NCBI RefSeq assembly: GCF_030643785.1
Contig: NZ_CP094378.1
Location: 1,385,413-1,449,412 of the forward strand
Length of the DNA: 64,000 nt
Direction of reading: 5' to 3'
Source of the DNA: Coxiella-like endosymbiont
Lineage (GTDB): Bacteria; Pseudomonadota; Gammaproteobacteria; Coxiellales; Coxiellaceae
Shown piece by piece: positions 32,886-43,309 of the stretch. A program made the position numbers and the translations under genes. Position 1 is the stretch's first letter. Each line of letters starts with the position of its first letter. The notes below the pieces were generated by a model. That model saw only the letters and a program-made list of their open reading frames with translations, did not search any database and was not told where the DNA came from.

Positions 32886-33236
32886 ATGGAATTAGCTATT
32901 CCTTCTATTAAAAATTTGGACATAACACCAGAAATAATAAAACTTGAATTAAATAAATTACAACAAAAGCCTGAAAGATTTTTACGAAACTTATCTGTAC
33001 ATCAGGTTATGAAAAAATTCCTGCTTCTTACGCAAATCTGCACTATGGAAGTAGGTATGGCAAATAGAAAGGATATCACTCAATGCGCAAGAATAGCACT
33101 TGAAAATTTAACATCGTCCCAATTGCAAGCGGTCACTTATTGCATTGATGAAATAATTACCACAGAAAAAGGGGATGGTCCTTTTATTTATTGGGCGATC
33201 CGTTTAGGTAATTCAGACCTATTTTCTAACTATTAG
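32886..33236 (+). CDS. Unrecognised 116-residue protein or the surviving 5' end of a larger gene
   Basis: The frame starts MELAIPSIKNLDITPEII and includes FLRNLSVHQVMKKFLLLTQI, CARIALENLTSSQLQAVTYC and GPFIYWAIRLGNSDLFSNY. It is helical with no membrane segment or known motif. The composition is very AT-rich (Lys, Ile, Asn, Leu). The following 2.7 kb contain many broken frames of similar composition. It may be the start of a long, decayed lineage-specific gene, possibly a former secreted effector, but no function can be assigned. Confidence 0.4.
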   Translation: MELAIPSIKNLDITPEIIKLELNKLQQKPERFLRNLSVHQVMKKFLLLTQICTMEVGMANRKDITQCARIALENLTSSQLQAVTYCIDEIITTEKGDGPFIYWAIRLGNSDLFSNY

Positions 33237-35950
33237 ATAATCTTTCACCCACCTTATCTTTTCATCAGAAAGTTAAAATCGAAACTTCCAACATCTATCT
33301 TGACATAATTATGGAAACTTTCGATTATAGTTCTTTAAAATTTTATAATGCTCTCAAAGGAAGATTGGAACAAGATTAAAAGAAAAATCCCGACTTATAT
33401 TGGCCTGAACTTATTATCCTTTTATAAAAGCATCCATTTTAAAAACGTTGAAAATGAACTTCTGAAAGATGAATATCAAATCTGTTTAAGACACCCTAAA
33501 ACTCCAGCTATTTTTAATATTTTTTAAAAAAAAATAATAGCCTTTCGTATCATCGTAGAAATCATCATCGTAGAAAGTTGGAATTTTCAGAAATTCTGAC
33601 TTTTTTGATGAAATGTGTAAATGATCTCCAAGAACCTCAGCGTCTAAATCTAATAATTGAAAAATGATTATTTTCTTTGATCAATTAATATCTCAAGAAA
33701 ATTATTTGTCCTTGAAGAGAAATACTTTAGAGAAATTACAAAAATTTTTTATTAATTAACTAACTATCCTTTCTTCCATTAACGGACTGGTACGCTTCAA
33801 TGCCTACTGAAAATTACGTGGATATAATGTCCATTTAGATATTCAATATTCCAACCAAGTCAAATCAGAGAAAATACAATCTGGCCTCCAATTTCAGATT
33901 ATTCCTTCGCTTTACAATTTGAAAAATATTCTCTTAGCTGATTTGGCTATATTAGGAAGCTCGTTAAAAGAGATTTTTGATAAGATATTTTTGATGAGAT
34001 AATAAAGTGCCCTTTAAATAGAAATCAAATTTCAAGACAGGCAGTAATAGAAATTTGGTTCGATAAAACTGATTTAAAAAGAGTAATTTTATAATAATTT
34101 AATTTATCGATATACAAATATTATAATTCTAATTTCAATAAAAATAAAGAAGAACTCCTAAAAGGAAAAGTCATTTTAATTACTCTACAAAAACAGAATT
34201 ACTTCTGGAAGAAAATTCAAATAAGAAAAAAGAAATAAAAAAACTTAAAAAATTAAAAGATAAAAAATGAGATACTTCCATGAAGTATAGATTTAGTAAA
34301 ATTCCTACCATCTTAATCAAAAAAACAATAAAATATTCAGGATTATTCAGATTTTTATTTAATATTCGACCGAATCTTCTGGATATTAAATTAGCTCTAG
34401 ATAGTATTTATTGATTTAAAGGTAATATCTTTTTGGAAAAAAGTAGAATTATTAAAACTTAATGTTGAAAAAGTCTAAAATTTAATCTCAACTTTTAAAA
34501 AAATAAGTTTGAATCTAAGGAAGTGAACTTTTCAGAAGAGTATCGGAATCAGTTAACACATTAATAGAATTGTGCTCTAATTACTTTTTCTTCATAAAAG
34601 GAATTAGATATAAAAATCTTTCAATTTCAAACGATAAATGAATTAAATTTTTAAGATGAATATATTAGGCGAAAAGCGATTTTTTCCTTATTTTGAAGAT
34701 TGTTAAAAACTTATAGAAATAAATCCTAAATATATACCAAAGTTTATTTTCCATTCGAACAAAAAAATGGAAAAATTTTTGAAATTGATTTAACTATAAA
34801 AATCCTCATTCTAAAGATTGATCTAGAATTACATTAGTTTAATCTTAGAACAAAAGGTATCAATAATGAAGTGGGGTTGACTTTATTGCTAGAAGGATAC
34901 AATGAACTTTTTGAAAGCGATTGTATAAAAAATACGTTCCACTGTCCCTTTCCAATATCCCTTTCCAAGAAATAATAAATATATCGGATTATGAACAAAT
35001 TAATCTGATAGGCTATTATACGAATGTTTACAAAAGTATTTTCATTATCTTCTAAGTTAGAATTTCGAACGGAATGGCTTGAATTTCAATCAAATAAAGA
35101 AAACCATAATCTTATGAAAGATCTTATGAAATAAGGTTTGGAAAGAATTCTTTCCAATTACAATTTATAATGTTAAAATTCAATGGATAGTGACGAATTT
35201 TATCCTGAAAATTACCGATTTCAAAATTCTGTAGGAAAAATTAATACAATTTTTTATGAAACCAAGCCAAAAATTTCTAATCTTGATTTTAAACTAACTA
35301 ATGTTTATGAAGTTGATAAAGGAATTTTAAAAAATTATTTATTTCAAATTTCTTCTTTTCTTCTATAAAATACCTGGTAGCATTTTAGCGATTAATCACG
35401 TCCTTGAGTACTATTTGGGAAACAGTAAAAATTATTCACTAGGCGCTTTATGCGTTCTTGAAACTCTTGCTTTTGGTCTGTCAGGCGCTAATGCTTATAC
35501 GAGATTTAAACGTAAATTTATCCAAGAAAAGAGAAAATTTGAAGCAAGCATTTTTATATGGAATAACATATCGAAAAACATTATTTATTTTACCCTCTTG
35601 TTCACAGATTATTAAATTTATATAGAAATATCTCATTCCCAGTCTATCCAGAATTGGAACTTTTACACTTACACAATTATTTTTCGTAATTAATTGGTTC
35701 GATGAACCAATTATGGGAAATTTTATGTCAATTAAGTGATGAGAAAGTTTGTTCTACACCTTTGATACCCTTCACCCAGAGATATCCAACCTTTATATTA
35801 TTTTATTTTGCTTATTTTTTAATGTTTATCGATCTTGGAATTATTTCCTTCACTCAGGTTGTCTCTAATCATGAAGAATTCGAACGCAAAATTGCTTAAG
35901 AAAATTTAAAAAAGGCTGGAGGTGCTGTCGAAAGCCCGCACTCCCCTTTC
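33237..35950 (+). pseudogene. AT-rich gene graveyard, unrecognised
   Basis: About 2.7 kb with no frame longer than about 66 codons. Short plus-strand pieces (FDYSSLKFYNALKGRLEQD near 33320; DSDEFYPENYRFQNSVGKIN near 35185; NYSLGALCVLETLAFGLSG near 35425; YPTFILFYFAYFLMFIDLG near 35790) suggest one or more long decayed genes reading rightwards, the last with a membrane segment. An 11- to 12-bp tandem duplication lies at 35108-35130. Nothing was matched to a family. Confidence 0.4.
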
Positions 35951-35979
35951 TCACATAAAAAATTCTAAAGTTTGAAATT

Positions 35980-36180
35980 TTCATGGATACCCTATCCATG
36001 GTATTGATGACTTTCGTAGGGATAGCATCTGCAACTGCTCATTTCAGCAAAGGTAACATCAAAGATCACTTGCCGATCTTGCTTGGAGCCTTTTTGCTTT
36101 AACTTCGGGCTGCAATCATTTTTATTGGCCCAGAGCCTTGATGCGGAAAAAATATTTTAATTCAGTTGGGGAAAAGCAAC
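35980..36180 (+). pseudogene. Possible TauE/SafE-type permease remnant
   Basis: A short frame reads DTLSMVLMTFVGIASATAHF, then SKGNIKDHLPILLGAFLL and, after a stop, LRAAIIFIG. The order of a helix, a short loop with GN, and a Leu/Gly-rich helix resembles the repeat unit of TauE/SafE (YfcA) sulfite-exporter-like permeases. Only about 60 residues are visible, so the call is weak. Confidence 0.35.
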
Positions 36181-36408
36181 AGGTATAAGGTTTTTTGGAA
36201 TTCCTGTTCTTTCTTTCCATCCTCTGATCAAGCGTCACTGCACTCAGGCTCATCTTCGAATTACAACACCTTTGATGACAAGCCTCTGGAAGAAGTTCAG
36301 GAGCACCTGCGATCTTTAACTCTAGGGAGTTTCTACCACACTTATTTCTGCTAGAATTGTCTTTTAAAATATAGTTAAAATAGAGACATACTAAAATGGT
36401 AAAATCCT

Positions 36409-36648
36409 ATGCCGATCTAGGAATATCAATGTCAAAATTGCGCAGAACGGACTAAGATCTTACAAAAAATTACCGACCCCTTCGTGACTGAATGTCATGC
36501 TTGTTATGAACAAGCTTTGAAATGTTTGGTTTATCCCACTGATTTTTAGCTTAAAGGGGCAGAAGGCCGGTATGTCACCGATTTTCACGACAAAGGAAAA
36601 TCAAAAGCACTAGAAGGCAACAACAAAAGAAAAGCCACAAGAGACTAA
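36409..36648 (+). pseudogene. FmdB-family zinc-ribbon protein with two in-frame amber codons
   Basis: FmdB-type proteins are small zinc ribbons of uncertain regulatory role. The frame from ATG 36409 to TAA 36646 is unbroken except for TAG at codon 4 (36418, where MPIYEYQC has Tyr) and TAG at 36547 (where the family has Gln before LKG). Both CxxC pairs (YQCQNC and TECHAC) and AEGRYVTDFHDKGKSK are preserved. The fmdB-DUF502-aspS order is common in gammaproteobacteria. Probably dead by point mutation, but lightly damaged. Confidence 0.72.
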
Positions 36649-36662
36649 AAAAGACAAAATAG

Positions 36663-37289
36663 ATGAAAGGAAAACCATTTATCCGACGTTACTTAATTGC
36701 AGGCTTACTCGTTTGGCTACCCATTTGGGTAACGTTTATTGTTATTCGTTTCCTAGTTGATCTTTTAGACAGCACTTTACGCCTTCTACCTCATCGTTAC
36801 CAACCTGAACAATTATTTGGCCATGACTTCCCAGGTCTCGGGTTAATTTTCACCTTAATAATTATCTTACTGACAGGTTTATTAGTTACTAACTTTATTG
36901 GTCGTCAATTTATTAGTTGGTGGGAGAAAATACTAGCCCGTATCCCTCTCGTTCGCAGTATTTACATAGCAGTAAAACAAGTTACCCATGCTTTTGTTCA
37001 ACCCAAAGGTCAATCTTTTCGAAAAGTGGTATTAGTCGAATTTCCACGTCGAGGCACCTGGAGCGTGGGTTTTGTGACCGCTAACGATTTTAAGGAAATG
37101 CCTTTAGAGGAAAAAGACATCCTAGCAGTTTTCGTGCCCACGACTCCCAACCCAACATCGGGCTTTCTAATGTTGGCTTCTCAGAAAGACGTTATTGATC
37201 TCAATATTTCGATTGAAGAAGCGTTCCAAATGATTATTTCGCTGGGCGTCGTTACGCCAACCATCAAGCCACCATCGCCCAATTTATAA
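36663..37289 (+). CDS. DUF502 family membrane protein
   Basis: The 208-residue protein has two N-terminal membrane helices (YLIAGLLVWLPIWVTFIVIR and GLIFTLIIILLTGLLVTNFI). A conserved soluble part follows, with IPLVRSIYIAVKQVTHAF, VVLVEFPRRGTWSVGFVT and FVPTTPNPTSGFL, all typical of DUF502. Function is unknown in the family. It lies just upstream of aspS after the fmdB relic. The frame is intact. Confidence 0.9.
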   Translation: MKGKPFIRRYLIAGLLVWLPIWVTFIVIRFLVDLLDSTLRLLPHRYQPEQLFGHDFPGLGLIFTLIIILLTGLLVTNFIGRQFISWWEKILARIPLVRSIYIAVKQVTHAFVQPKGQSFRKVVLVEFPRRGTWSVGFVTANDFKEMPLEEKDILAVFVPTTPNPTSGFLMLASQKDVIDLNISIEEAFQMIISLGVVTPTIKPPSPNL

Positions 37290-37296
37290 TCATATC

Positions 37297-37319
37297 ATTT
37301 GCTATAATTTGCTATAATT
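37297..37319. repeat. 10-bp tandem duplication carrying two TATAAT boxes
   Basis: ATTTGCTATA occurs twice and is followed by ATTG, so the consensus -10 hexamer TATAAT appears twice, ten bases apart, upstream of the membrane-protein relic starting at 37366. No clear -35 element was identified. Confidence 0.75.
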
Positions 37320-37365
37320 GAAGCCTTGTCAAGGAATGGCTTTATCTAAACGAAAGGAGAACATT

Positions 37366-38150
37366 ATGGAAAGCTTACCCAAAGCCAAATGTTTTTCAAT
37401 TAACGACATTCTGAATGAAGGATGGCGACTTGTCAACGGAAGTAAATGGCTAATTCGGGCTATTACGATTTTAATCAGCATCGCTTCTCTTATTATTCAA
37501 ATAATAGTCATTGAAATATTCCGAATCAACCCCGAAACACCTTCGGTGCATTACAGTCTTAAAATAGCATCGTCATCACACCCTTCTTTGCTGGTGCGGT
37601 GACGACTGCGGTTAACGAGCTCGAGGGGAGAAAATTAACGCTGCTATAAGAGCGTGGATATCAATATTTCAAACCCTCCAAGTCATGATTGGAATGGCTT
37701 TAATTACATTTTTTGCTACCATCTTAAATTATATTTTCTATCTTCCAGTGATTTCTAGTGATTTCTAATGCCGATGGTCGCGTTACGCCGTGTGGCTTTA
37801 TTTACTTGCTGGAGCGGTTTCTATTCTAGTTTACGTGTTTACTATTTTAGCTATTCTCTTAATCGTGGATAAAAAACCATACCCCCCAGCGGAAGCTTTA
37901 ATATAAATTCTTTTTAAATCACTAAGCATTCTTAGTTTAAGGTACTTTTTCTGATGTTAATCGTTTATGTCTTTTTTGTTGTTGCTACCATTCCATTAAT
38001 AATTGGCGCTATGATCCACCTCTATGCGAGAGCTATTGGGAATGGCAATTTTCATCTTTATACTAGTATGGTTTTATTAGCCTATATGTTTTCTTGATCC
38101 AAGGGGTGTCCTCTATCACAAATTGGTATATCAAACAGGTTCAAAACCAG
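37366..38150 (+). pseudogene. Multi-pass membrane protein, decayed
   Basis: An AAGGAG site precedes ATG 37366. The first frame reads CFSINDILNEGWRLVNGSKW and a hydrophobic helix LIRAITILISIASLIIQIIV. Further broken pieces are AVNELEGRKINAAIRAWISI, MIGMALITFFATILNYIFYL, AGAVSILVYVFTILAILLIV and MAIFIFILVWF. The pattern fits a four- to six-helix BPSS1780/DUF975-style membrane protein, but the family call is uncertain. A perfect 10-bp tandem duplication occurs at 37747-37766. Confidence 0.5.
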
Positions 38151-38314
38151 AAATTAGAACTACGATCCTCTAGTAGCGACCCACTATGGCCTTGTGAATT
38201 CCGGCAAACGTGAAACAGCACTCGCCGGATTATTGTTTCCTAGCAATCTCTCTTGATCCGTCCTATAACTCCCGCTACTATTCAAAGTTGCTTGTCGTTT
38301 TAGCCGAGAAAAAT

Positions 38315-40087
38315 ATGCGCACGCATTACACCAATAAAATTAATTCCGCATTGATTGGACAAACTATTACTCTTGCAGGCTGGGTTCAGGGTCGTCGAAA
38401 TCACGGTGATTTAATTTTTATCGATTTACGCGACCGAGAAGGACTCGTTCAAGTTGTTTGTGATCCAGTCAGCCCTTTCGCCTTTAAGACTGCCGAAAGT
38501 CTGCGAAATGAATATGTCATCAGCGTTAAAGGTAGCGTCCGACAACGGCCGGAAGGAACGGCTAATCCAAATATCACTTCTGGCGAAGTTGAAATAGCGG
38601 CAACGCATCTAACTCTATTAAATAAATCCAAACCATTGCCCTTTAATATCGATGAATACCAAGAAATAAGCGAAGAAGTGCGGTTGAAATACCGATATCT
38701 CGATTTGCGACGACCTGAGATGGCTCACCGCCTCAAAATGCGCTCCTACATCATTCGGGAAATTCGTCGCTTTTTGGATGAACGTGGGTTTTTGGACATA
38801 GAAACCCCCATGTTAACTAAATCTACCCCAGAAGGGGCCCGTGATTATCTCGTTCCCAGTCGAACTCACCACGGCTATTTCTTTGCCTTGCCCCAATCGC
38901 CGCAAATTTTTAAAGAAATTTTGATGGTGGCGGGTTTTGATCGATATTACCAAATCGTTCGCTGCTTCCGCGATGAAGATCTCCGAGCCGATCGCCAGCC
39001 CGAATTCACTCAGCTCGATTTGGAAATGGCCTTTGTGAAAGAGAAAGATATTCAGGATCTGATGGAAAATTTGATCCGTTATTTATTTTCCACTTTTTTA
39101 AATGTGGATTTACCCAATCCTTTTCCACGTATGACTTATGTGGAAGCAATTAAAAACTACGGTACAGACAGGCCTGATCTTCGTAATCCTTTGAAATTTG
39201 TCGACGTGACCGATCTGATGAAAACTGTCGAATTTAAAGTCTTTAAAGAGCCAGCCAATGATCCTCAGGGGCGCATAGTTGCTTTATGCTTACCGAAAGG
39301 TGCCAAATTAACACGAAAAGCAATTGACGATTACACACGATTTGTACGTATCTACGGCGCTAAAGGGCTAGCATACATGAAAGCGGGAAGTATCGACCAC
39401 GGGCGTGAAGAGCTTCAATCCTCGATCCTGAAACTTCTACCGGACCAAATCATTTCCGAGCTTCTACATCGCACTCAAGCACAAAATGGCGATCTGATAT
39501 TTTTTGGCGCCGATAAAGCAAAAATTGTCAACGAATCGCTTGGAGCTTTGCGCGACCAATTATGTACCGATCGCAATTTATATGTAGGACAATGGAAGCC
39601 GTTATGGGTTGTGGACTTTCCGATGTTTGAACGAGAAGGCGCAGGAGATTGGCAAGTGTTACATCATCCTTTCACGGCTCCCCAAGAAACAGATCCCGCA
39701 AAAGTGATCGCTGACCCTGGGGCGTCGCTCTCACACGCTTACGATATGGTCCTTAATGGAAGCGAAATTGGGGGTGGGTCCATTCGTATTAACGACATTG
39801 ACATGCAGTACACGATATTAAAAATTCTGGGTATTTCAAAAGAAGTAGCCGAAATCCAATTCGGACACTTACTTATGGCATTGCAATTTGGGTGTCCGCC
39901 TATTGGAGGCATTGCCTTTGGATTAGATCGCCTGGTAGCCACCATGACCGGAGCTTCCTACATTCGGGATGTAATTGCTTTTCCGAAAACCCAAACGGCG
40001 CACTGTCCTTTAACAAATGCCCCTGCTCCTGTTGAAATTCAACAATTAGAAACTTTAGGCTTCAAAGTAAGCAAACATAGAAAATAA
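38315..40087 (+). CDS. aspS: Aspartyl-tRNA synthetase
   Basis: AspRS charges tRNA-Asp. I choose ATG 38315 (MRTHYTNKI), 590 residues, because the OB-fold anticodon-binding domain begins right after it (LAGWVQGRRNHGDLIFIDLR); the frame open to 38210 adds nothing family-like. Class II motif 2 is CFRDEDLRADRQPEFTQLDL, and motif 3 is GIAFGLDRLV near the C-terminus. The bacterial GAD insertion domain lies between. A 10-bp tandem duplication (40077-40096) overlaps the stop codon. First gene of an aspS-yebC-ruvC-ruvA-ruvB cluster. Confidence 0.97.
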   Translation: MRTHYTNKINSALIGQTITLAGWVQGRRNHGDLIFIDLRDREGLVQVVCDPVSPFAFKTAESLRNEYVISVKGSVRQRPEGTANPNITSGEVEIAATHLTLLNKSKPLPFNIDEYQEISEEVRLKYRYLDLRRPEMAHRLKMRSYIIREIRRFLDERGFLDIETPMLTKSTPEGARDYLVPSRTHHGYFFALPQSPQIFKEILMVAGFDRYYQIVRCFRDEDLRADRQPEFTQLDLEMAFVKEKDIQDLMENLIRYLFSTFLNVDLPNPFPRMTYVEAIKNYGTDRPDLRNPLKFVDVTDLMKTVEFKVFKEPANDPQGRIVALCLPKGAKLTRKAIDDYTRFVRIYGAKGLAYMKAGSIDHGREELQSSILKLLPDQIISELLHRTQAQNGDLIFFGADKAKIVNESLGALRDQLCTDRNLYVGQWKPLWVVDFPMFEREGAGDWQVLHHPFTAPQETDPAKVIADPGASLSHAYDMVLNGSEIGGGSIRINDIDMQYTILKILGISKEVAEIQFGHLLMALQFGCPPIGGIAFGLDRLVATMTGASYIRDVIAFPKTQTAHCPLTNAPAPVEIQQLETLGFKVSKHRK

Positions 40088-40104
40088 TAGAAAATAGGTG
40101 AATC

Positions 40105-40842
40105 ATGGCTGGACATAGTAAATGGGCTAATATTAAGCACGCGAAAGCTCTCCAGGACACCAAACGCGGCAAAGTTTTTACTAAACTGATTCGCGAAATT
40201 ACTGTAGCTGCCCGTTTGGGAGGCGAAGATATAAATTCTAACCCTCGATTGCGCGCCGTAGTCGATAAAGCATTTAATGCTAACATGCCGAAAGATACCA
40301 TCAATCGGGCTATTAAACGTGGTGCAGGAGCAGGAGCTGCCGATAATTTAATCGAAGTCCGCTATGAAGGGTATGGGTCTCGCGGTGTAGCTGTAATGGT
40401 GGATTGTTTAACTGATAACCGAAATCGTACAGTGGCTGAAATGCGCCATGCCTTCAGCAAGTGCGGAGGTAATTTGGGAGTAGAAGGATCCGTTTCTTAT
40501 CTATTCAAACAACAAGGACTCATCACCTTTGCTCCAGGAAATAATGAAGAAAAAATTATAGAGGTCGCTTTGGAGGCTGGTGCTGACGATGTAAATACGA
40601 ATGACGATGGTAGTATCGATGTGCTAACAAGTCCTCAAGTCTTTGAGAATGCGCGTGAAGCCATGAAGGCCGCCAACCTTATTCCTTCTCATGCTGAAGT
40701 TACTGTGCTTGCTTCAACGGAAGTTAAACTGGATAAAAAAAGTTCCGAACAAATGGAGCGATTGACAGAAATATTAGAAGATCTTGACGATGTCCAAAAT
40801 GTTTATTCTAACGCGGATTATCCCGAGGAAGTGTTAGAATAG
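40105..40842 (+). CDS. yebC: YebC/TACO1 family protein
   Basis: YebC-family proteins have been described as DNA-binding regulators and as translation factors relieving stalls at proline-rich stretches. The N-terminus MAGHSKWANIKHAKALQDTK is the family signature. GYGSRGVAVMVDCLTDNRNR and GGNLGVEGSVSYLF follow, and the C-terminal NVYSNADYPEE. It is 245 residues and intact, and lies between aspS and ruvC with short gaps. Confidence 0.95.
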   Translation: MAGHSKWANIKHAKALQDTKRGKVFTKLIREITVAARLGGEDINSNPRLRAVVDKAFNANMPKDTINRAIKRGAGAGAADNLIEVRYEGYGSRGVAVMVDCLTDNRNRTVAEMRHAFSKCGGNLGVEGSVSYLFKQQGLITFAPGNNEEKIIEVALEAGADDVNTNDDGSIDVLTSPQVFENAREAMKAANLIPSHAEVTVLASTEVKLDKKSSEQMERLTEILEDLDDVQNVYSNADYPEEVLE

Positions 40843-40846
40843 CGGA

Positions 40847-41350
40847 ATGGCCCAACCGAAGCGAATTATAATTGGCATCGATCCAGGATCACGAGTTACC
40901 GGCTACGGAATTATTTGGTCGCAAGGTTCTCGACAAGGTTGTATAACATTCGGGCAAATTAAAACACAGGACGAATCTTTGAATTATCGACTCCAAGAAA
41001 TCGAGGAAGGATTACGTAACGTCATCGCTACTCATCAACCCAACGAAGCCGCTATCGAGCAGGTATTCACTTTTCATAATCATCAATCGGCTTTAAAACT
41101 GGGACAGGCTCGCGGTGCCGCTCTCGTAGCTACTGCGGTTTATGCCTTACCTGTCACTGAATACAGTGCTCGTCAAATCAAACAAGCCGTCGTAGGCTAT
41201 GGGGCAGCTACAAAAGCACAAGTGCAACATATGATTCGAATGCTGTTACAATTGGAAAAAGCGCCGCCGGCCGATGCGGCTGATGCATTGGCGATTGCTT
41301 TATGCCATGCAATCAGTTTCTGTTTGACCGAAAAATTAATGCGGGCTTGA
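40847..41350 (+). CDS. ruvC: Holliday junction resolvase RuvC
   Basis: RuvC cuts Holliday junctions processed by RuvAB. The 167-residue protein has the first catalytic Asp in IIGIDPGSRVTGYG, the Glu in AIEQVFTFHNHQSALKLGQA and the two C-terminal Asp residues in PPADAADALAIALCHA. It starts four bases after yebC. Confidence 0.96.
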   Translation: MAQPKRIIIGIDPGSRVTGYGIIWSQGSRQGCITFGQIKTQDESLNYRLQEIEEGLRNVIATHQPNEAAIEQVFTFHNHQSALKLGQARGAALVATAVYALPVTEYSARQIKQAVVGYGAATKAQVQHMIRMLLQLEKAPPADAADALAIALCHAISFCLTEKLMRA

Positions 41351-41458
41351 TAAAAATTTTCCTTAGTTGGGTGATTTTGTGAGCAGAAAAATCTCTTAAC
41401 CAAGACGAATTCACTAAGCATAGTTAGTTAATAAATAAGTTTAGAAAGGAAGAGATGC

Positions 41459-42058
41459 ATGATTGGACAGCTTCGAGGAATTATTCTTGAAAAACAACAT
41501 CCTTATTTATTACTCGAAGTGAGCGGAGTGGGCTATGAAATCGCAGCACCTTTATCGACATTTCAATGCCTCCCCAATATTGGTGAAGAAATAGTTCTTT
41601 ATACTCATCTTGTTGTTCGCGAAGATGCTCATACACTGTATGGCTTCCATAACGAACGTGACCGTCGTTTATTTCGCGCGTTAATTAAAGTAAATGGTGT
41701 TGGGCCGAAATTAGCATTAACAATATTGTCCGGTATTGGCCTAGATGAATTTGTGTCTTGTATTATCAACCAAGATATTCATCAATTAATAAGAATTCCA
41801 GGAATTGGCCGAAAAACGGCGGAACGTTTAATTATTGAAACAAAAGATGCTTTAACAAGCTGGCAGTTGAATATAATTTCTCATAACGAAACTAATGCAC
41901 CCCTTGCCAGTTCCACTCAAGATGCTATTAGCGCTTTAATTGCGTTAGGCTATAAACCTAAAGAAGCAAAGCGTGCCATCAATGCAGTGCAGGAACCAGA
42001 GTTAACGAGTGAGGACTTAATTCGCCAAGCATTAAAAAAAATAGTAGCAGGAGTATAA
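41459..42058 (+). CDS. ruvA: Holliday junction DNA helicase subunit RuvA
   Basis: RuvA tetramers bind the junction and recruit RuvB motors. The 199-residue protein starts MIGQLRGIILEKQHPYLLLE, carries two helix-hairpin-helix motifs (VNGVGPKLALTIL and IPGIGRKTAERLI), and ends with the RuvB-binding domain DAISALIALGYKPKEAKRAI. GGAAGAGATGC precedes the ATG. It lies three bases upstream of ruvB. Confidence 0.96.
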   Translation: MIGQLRGIILEKQHPYLLLEVSGVGYEIAAPLSTFQCLPNIGEEIVLYTHLVVREDAHTLYGFHNERDRRLFRALIKVNGVGPKLALTILSGIGLDEFVSCIINQDIHQLIRIPGIGRKTAERLIIETKDALTSWQLNIISHNETNAPLASSTQDAISALIALGYKPKEAKRAINAVQEPELTSEDLIRQALKKIVAGV

Positions 42059-42061
42059 CTC

Positions 42062-43102
42062 ATGGAAAATCACTTAATTGATATCTCTGCGGAGCCGAGT
42101 GAACCTGTACCTGTAATAGAACATTCCATTCGTCCCCGGCGATTAAATGATTATATCGGTCAATTAGCTATACGGGAACAAATGAATATCTTTATTCGTG
42201 CAGCAATTAAACGGCGGGAAGCGTTAGATCATGTTTTAATTTTTGGTCCCCCGGGATTGGGTAAAACAACCCTAGCCCATATTATTGCCCATGAAATGCG
42301 AGCGGGATTAAAACAAACTTCGGGGCCCGTGTTAGAAAGAGCAGGTGATTTAGCGGCTTTACTTACGAATCTTGAGCCGCACGATGTGTTATTTATTGAC
42401 GAAATTCATCGATTAAATCCAGCTGTTGAAGAGGTGTTGTATCCAGCGTTAGAAGACTTTCAATTGAATATCATTATTGGCGAAGGTCCTGCGGCTCGTT
42501 CAATTAAATTGGATTTACCGCCTTTTACTTTAGTGGGCGCCACTACGCGTACAGGGCTATTAACCTCCCCTCTACGTGATCGTTTTGGGATTGTCCAACG
42601 TCTGGAATTTTACCGCGTCGACGATTTAGTTCGCATAGTAAGTCGAGCAGCCAATATTTTAGGGGTGCATATTGAGGAAAAAGGTGCCCGAGAAATTGCT
42701 CGCCGTTCCAGAGGCACCCCTCGTATTGCAAATCGGTTGCTTCGGCGAGTTCGTGACTTTGCACAAGTCCAAGCTTCCGGAATCATTACCGAAAATATCG
42801 CTAAGGAGGCGCTAGATTTATTAAATGTTGATACTCGTGGTTTAGATTTGATGGATCGAAAATTACTTCACAATATTATTGAAAAATTCCAAGGAGGCCC
42901 TGTCGGAATCGAGAGTCTCGCGGCGGCTATTTGTGAGGAACGTGGTACTATCGAAGACGTCATCGAACCTTATTTAATTCAAGAAGGCTTTATTCTTCGT
43001 ACACCTCGAGGTCGTATCGCTACGGAACAAACCTACTATCATTTCAAATTACCCGCGCCTCACCTTCTCGCTTCGCAAGAACAACTAGCCATCGAGGACT
43101 AA
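42062..43102 (+). CDS. ruvB: Holliday junction branch-migration ATPase RuvB
   Basis: RuvB is the AAA+ motor of branch migration. Walker A is [14 protein letters not shown], Walker B is [10 protein letters not shown], sensor 1 lies in [13 protein letters not shown] and the arginine finger in LRDRFGI. The C-terminal winged helix contains [20 protein letters not shown] and [10 protein letters not shown]. The length of 346 residues is normal. Together with ruvA and ruvC it completes an apparently functional RuvABC set. Confidence 0.97.
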   Translation: MENHLIDISAEPSEPVPVIEHSIRPRRLNDYIGQLAIREQMNIFIRAAIKRREALDHVLIFGPPGLGKTTLAHIIAHEMRAGLKQTSGPVLERAGDLAALLTNLEPHDVLFIDEIHRLNPAVEEVLYPALEDFQLNIIIGEGPAARSIKLDLPPFTLVGATTRTGLLTSPLRDRFGIVQRLEFYRVDDLVRIVSRAANILGVHIEEKGAREIARRSRGTPRIANRLLRRVRDFAQVQASGIITENIAKEALDLLNVDTRGLDLMDRKLLHNIIEKFQGGPVGIESLAAAICEERGTIEDVIEPYLIQEGFILRTPRGRIATEQTYYHFKLPAPHLLASQEQLAIED

Positions 43103-43309
43103 CCTAAACTCTTATCCATTCTTATCCAGTAGAATTTTTTCCTAATAGGTCAGAACCAAAAATCATCATCTGCAAAGTTCATTGCCCGTTAAGGAACGGG
43201 TGTGTTAATACTAAATTTCAAAACAGAATACTCAAGGAATTTACTGAATGTTTCAGTTCTCGTCAGCGTTATTTCTCCGTTATTAAGCTTAATCAATTCT
43301 TACAATGGG

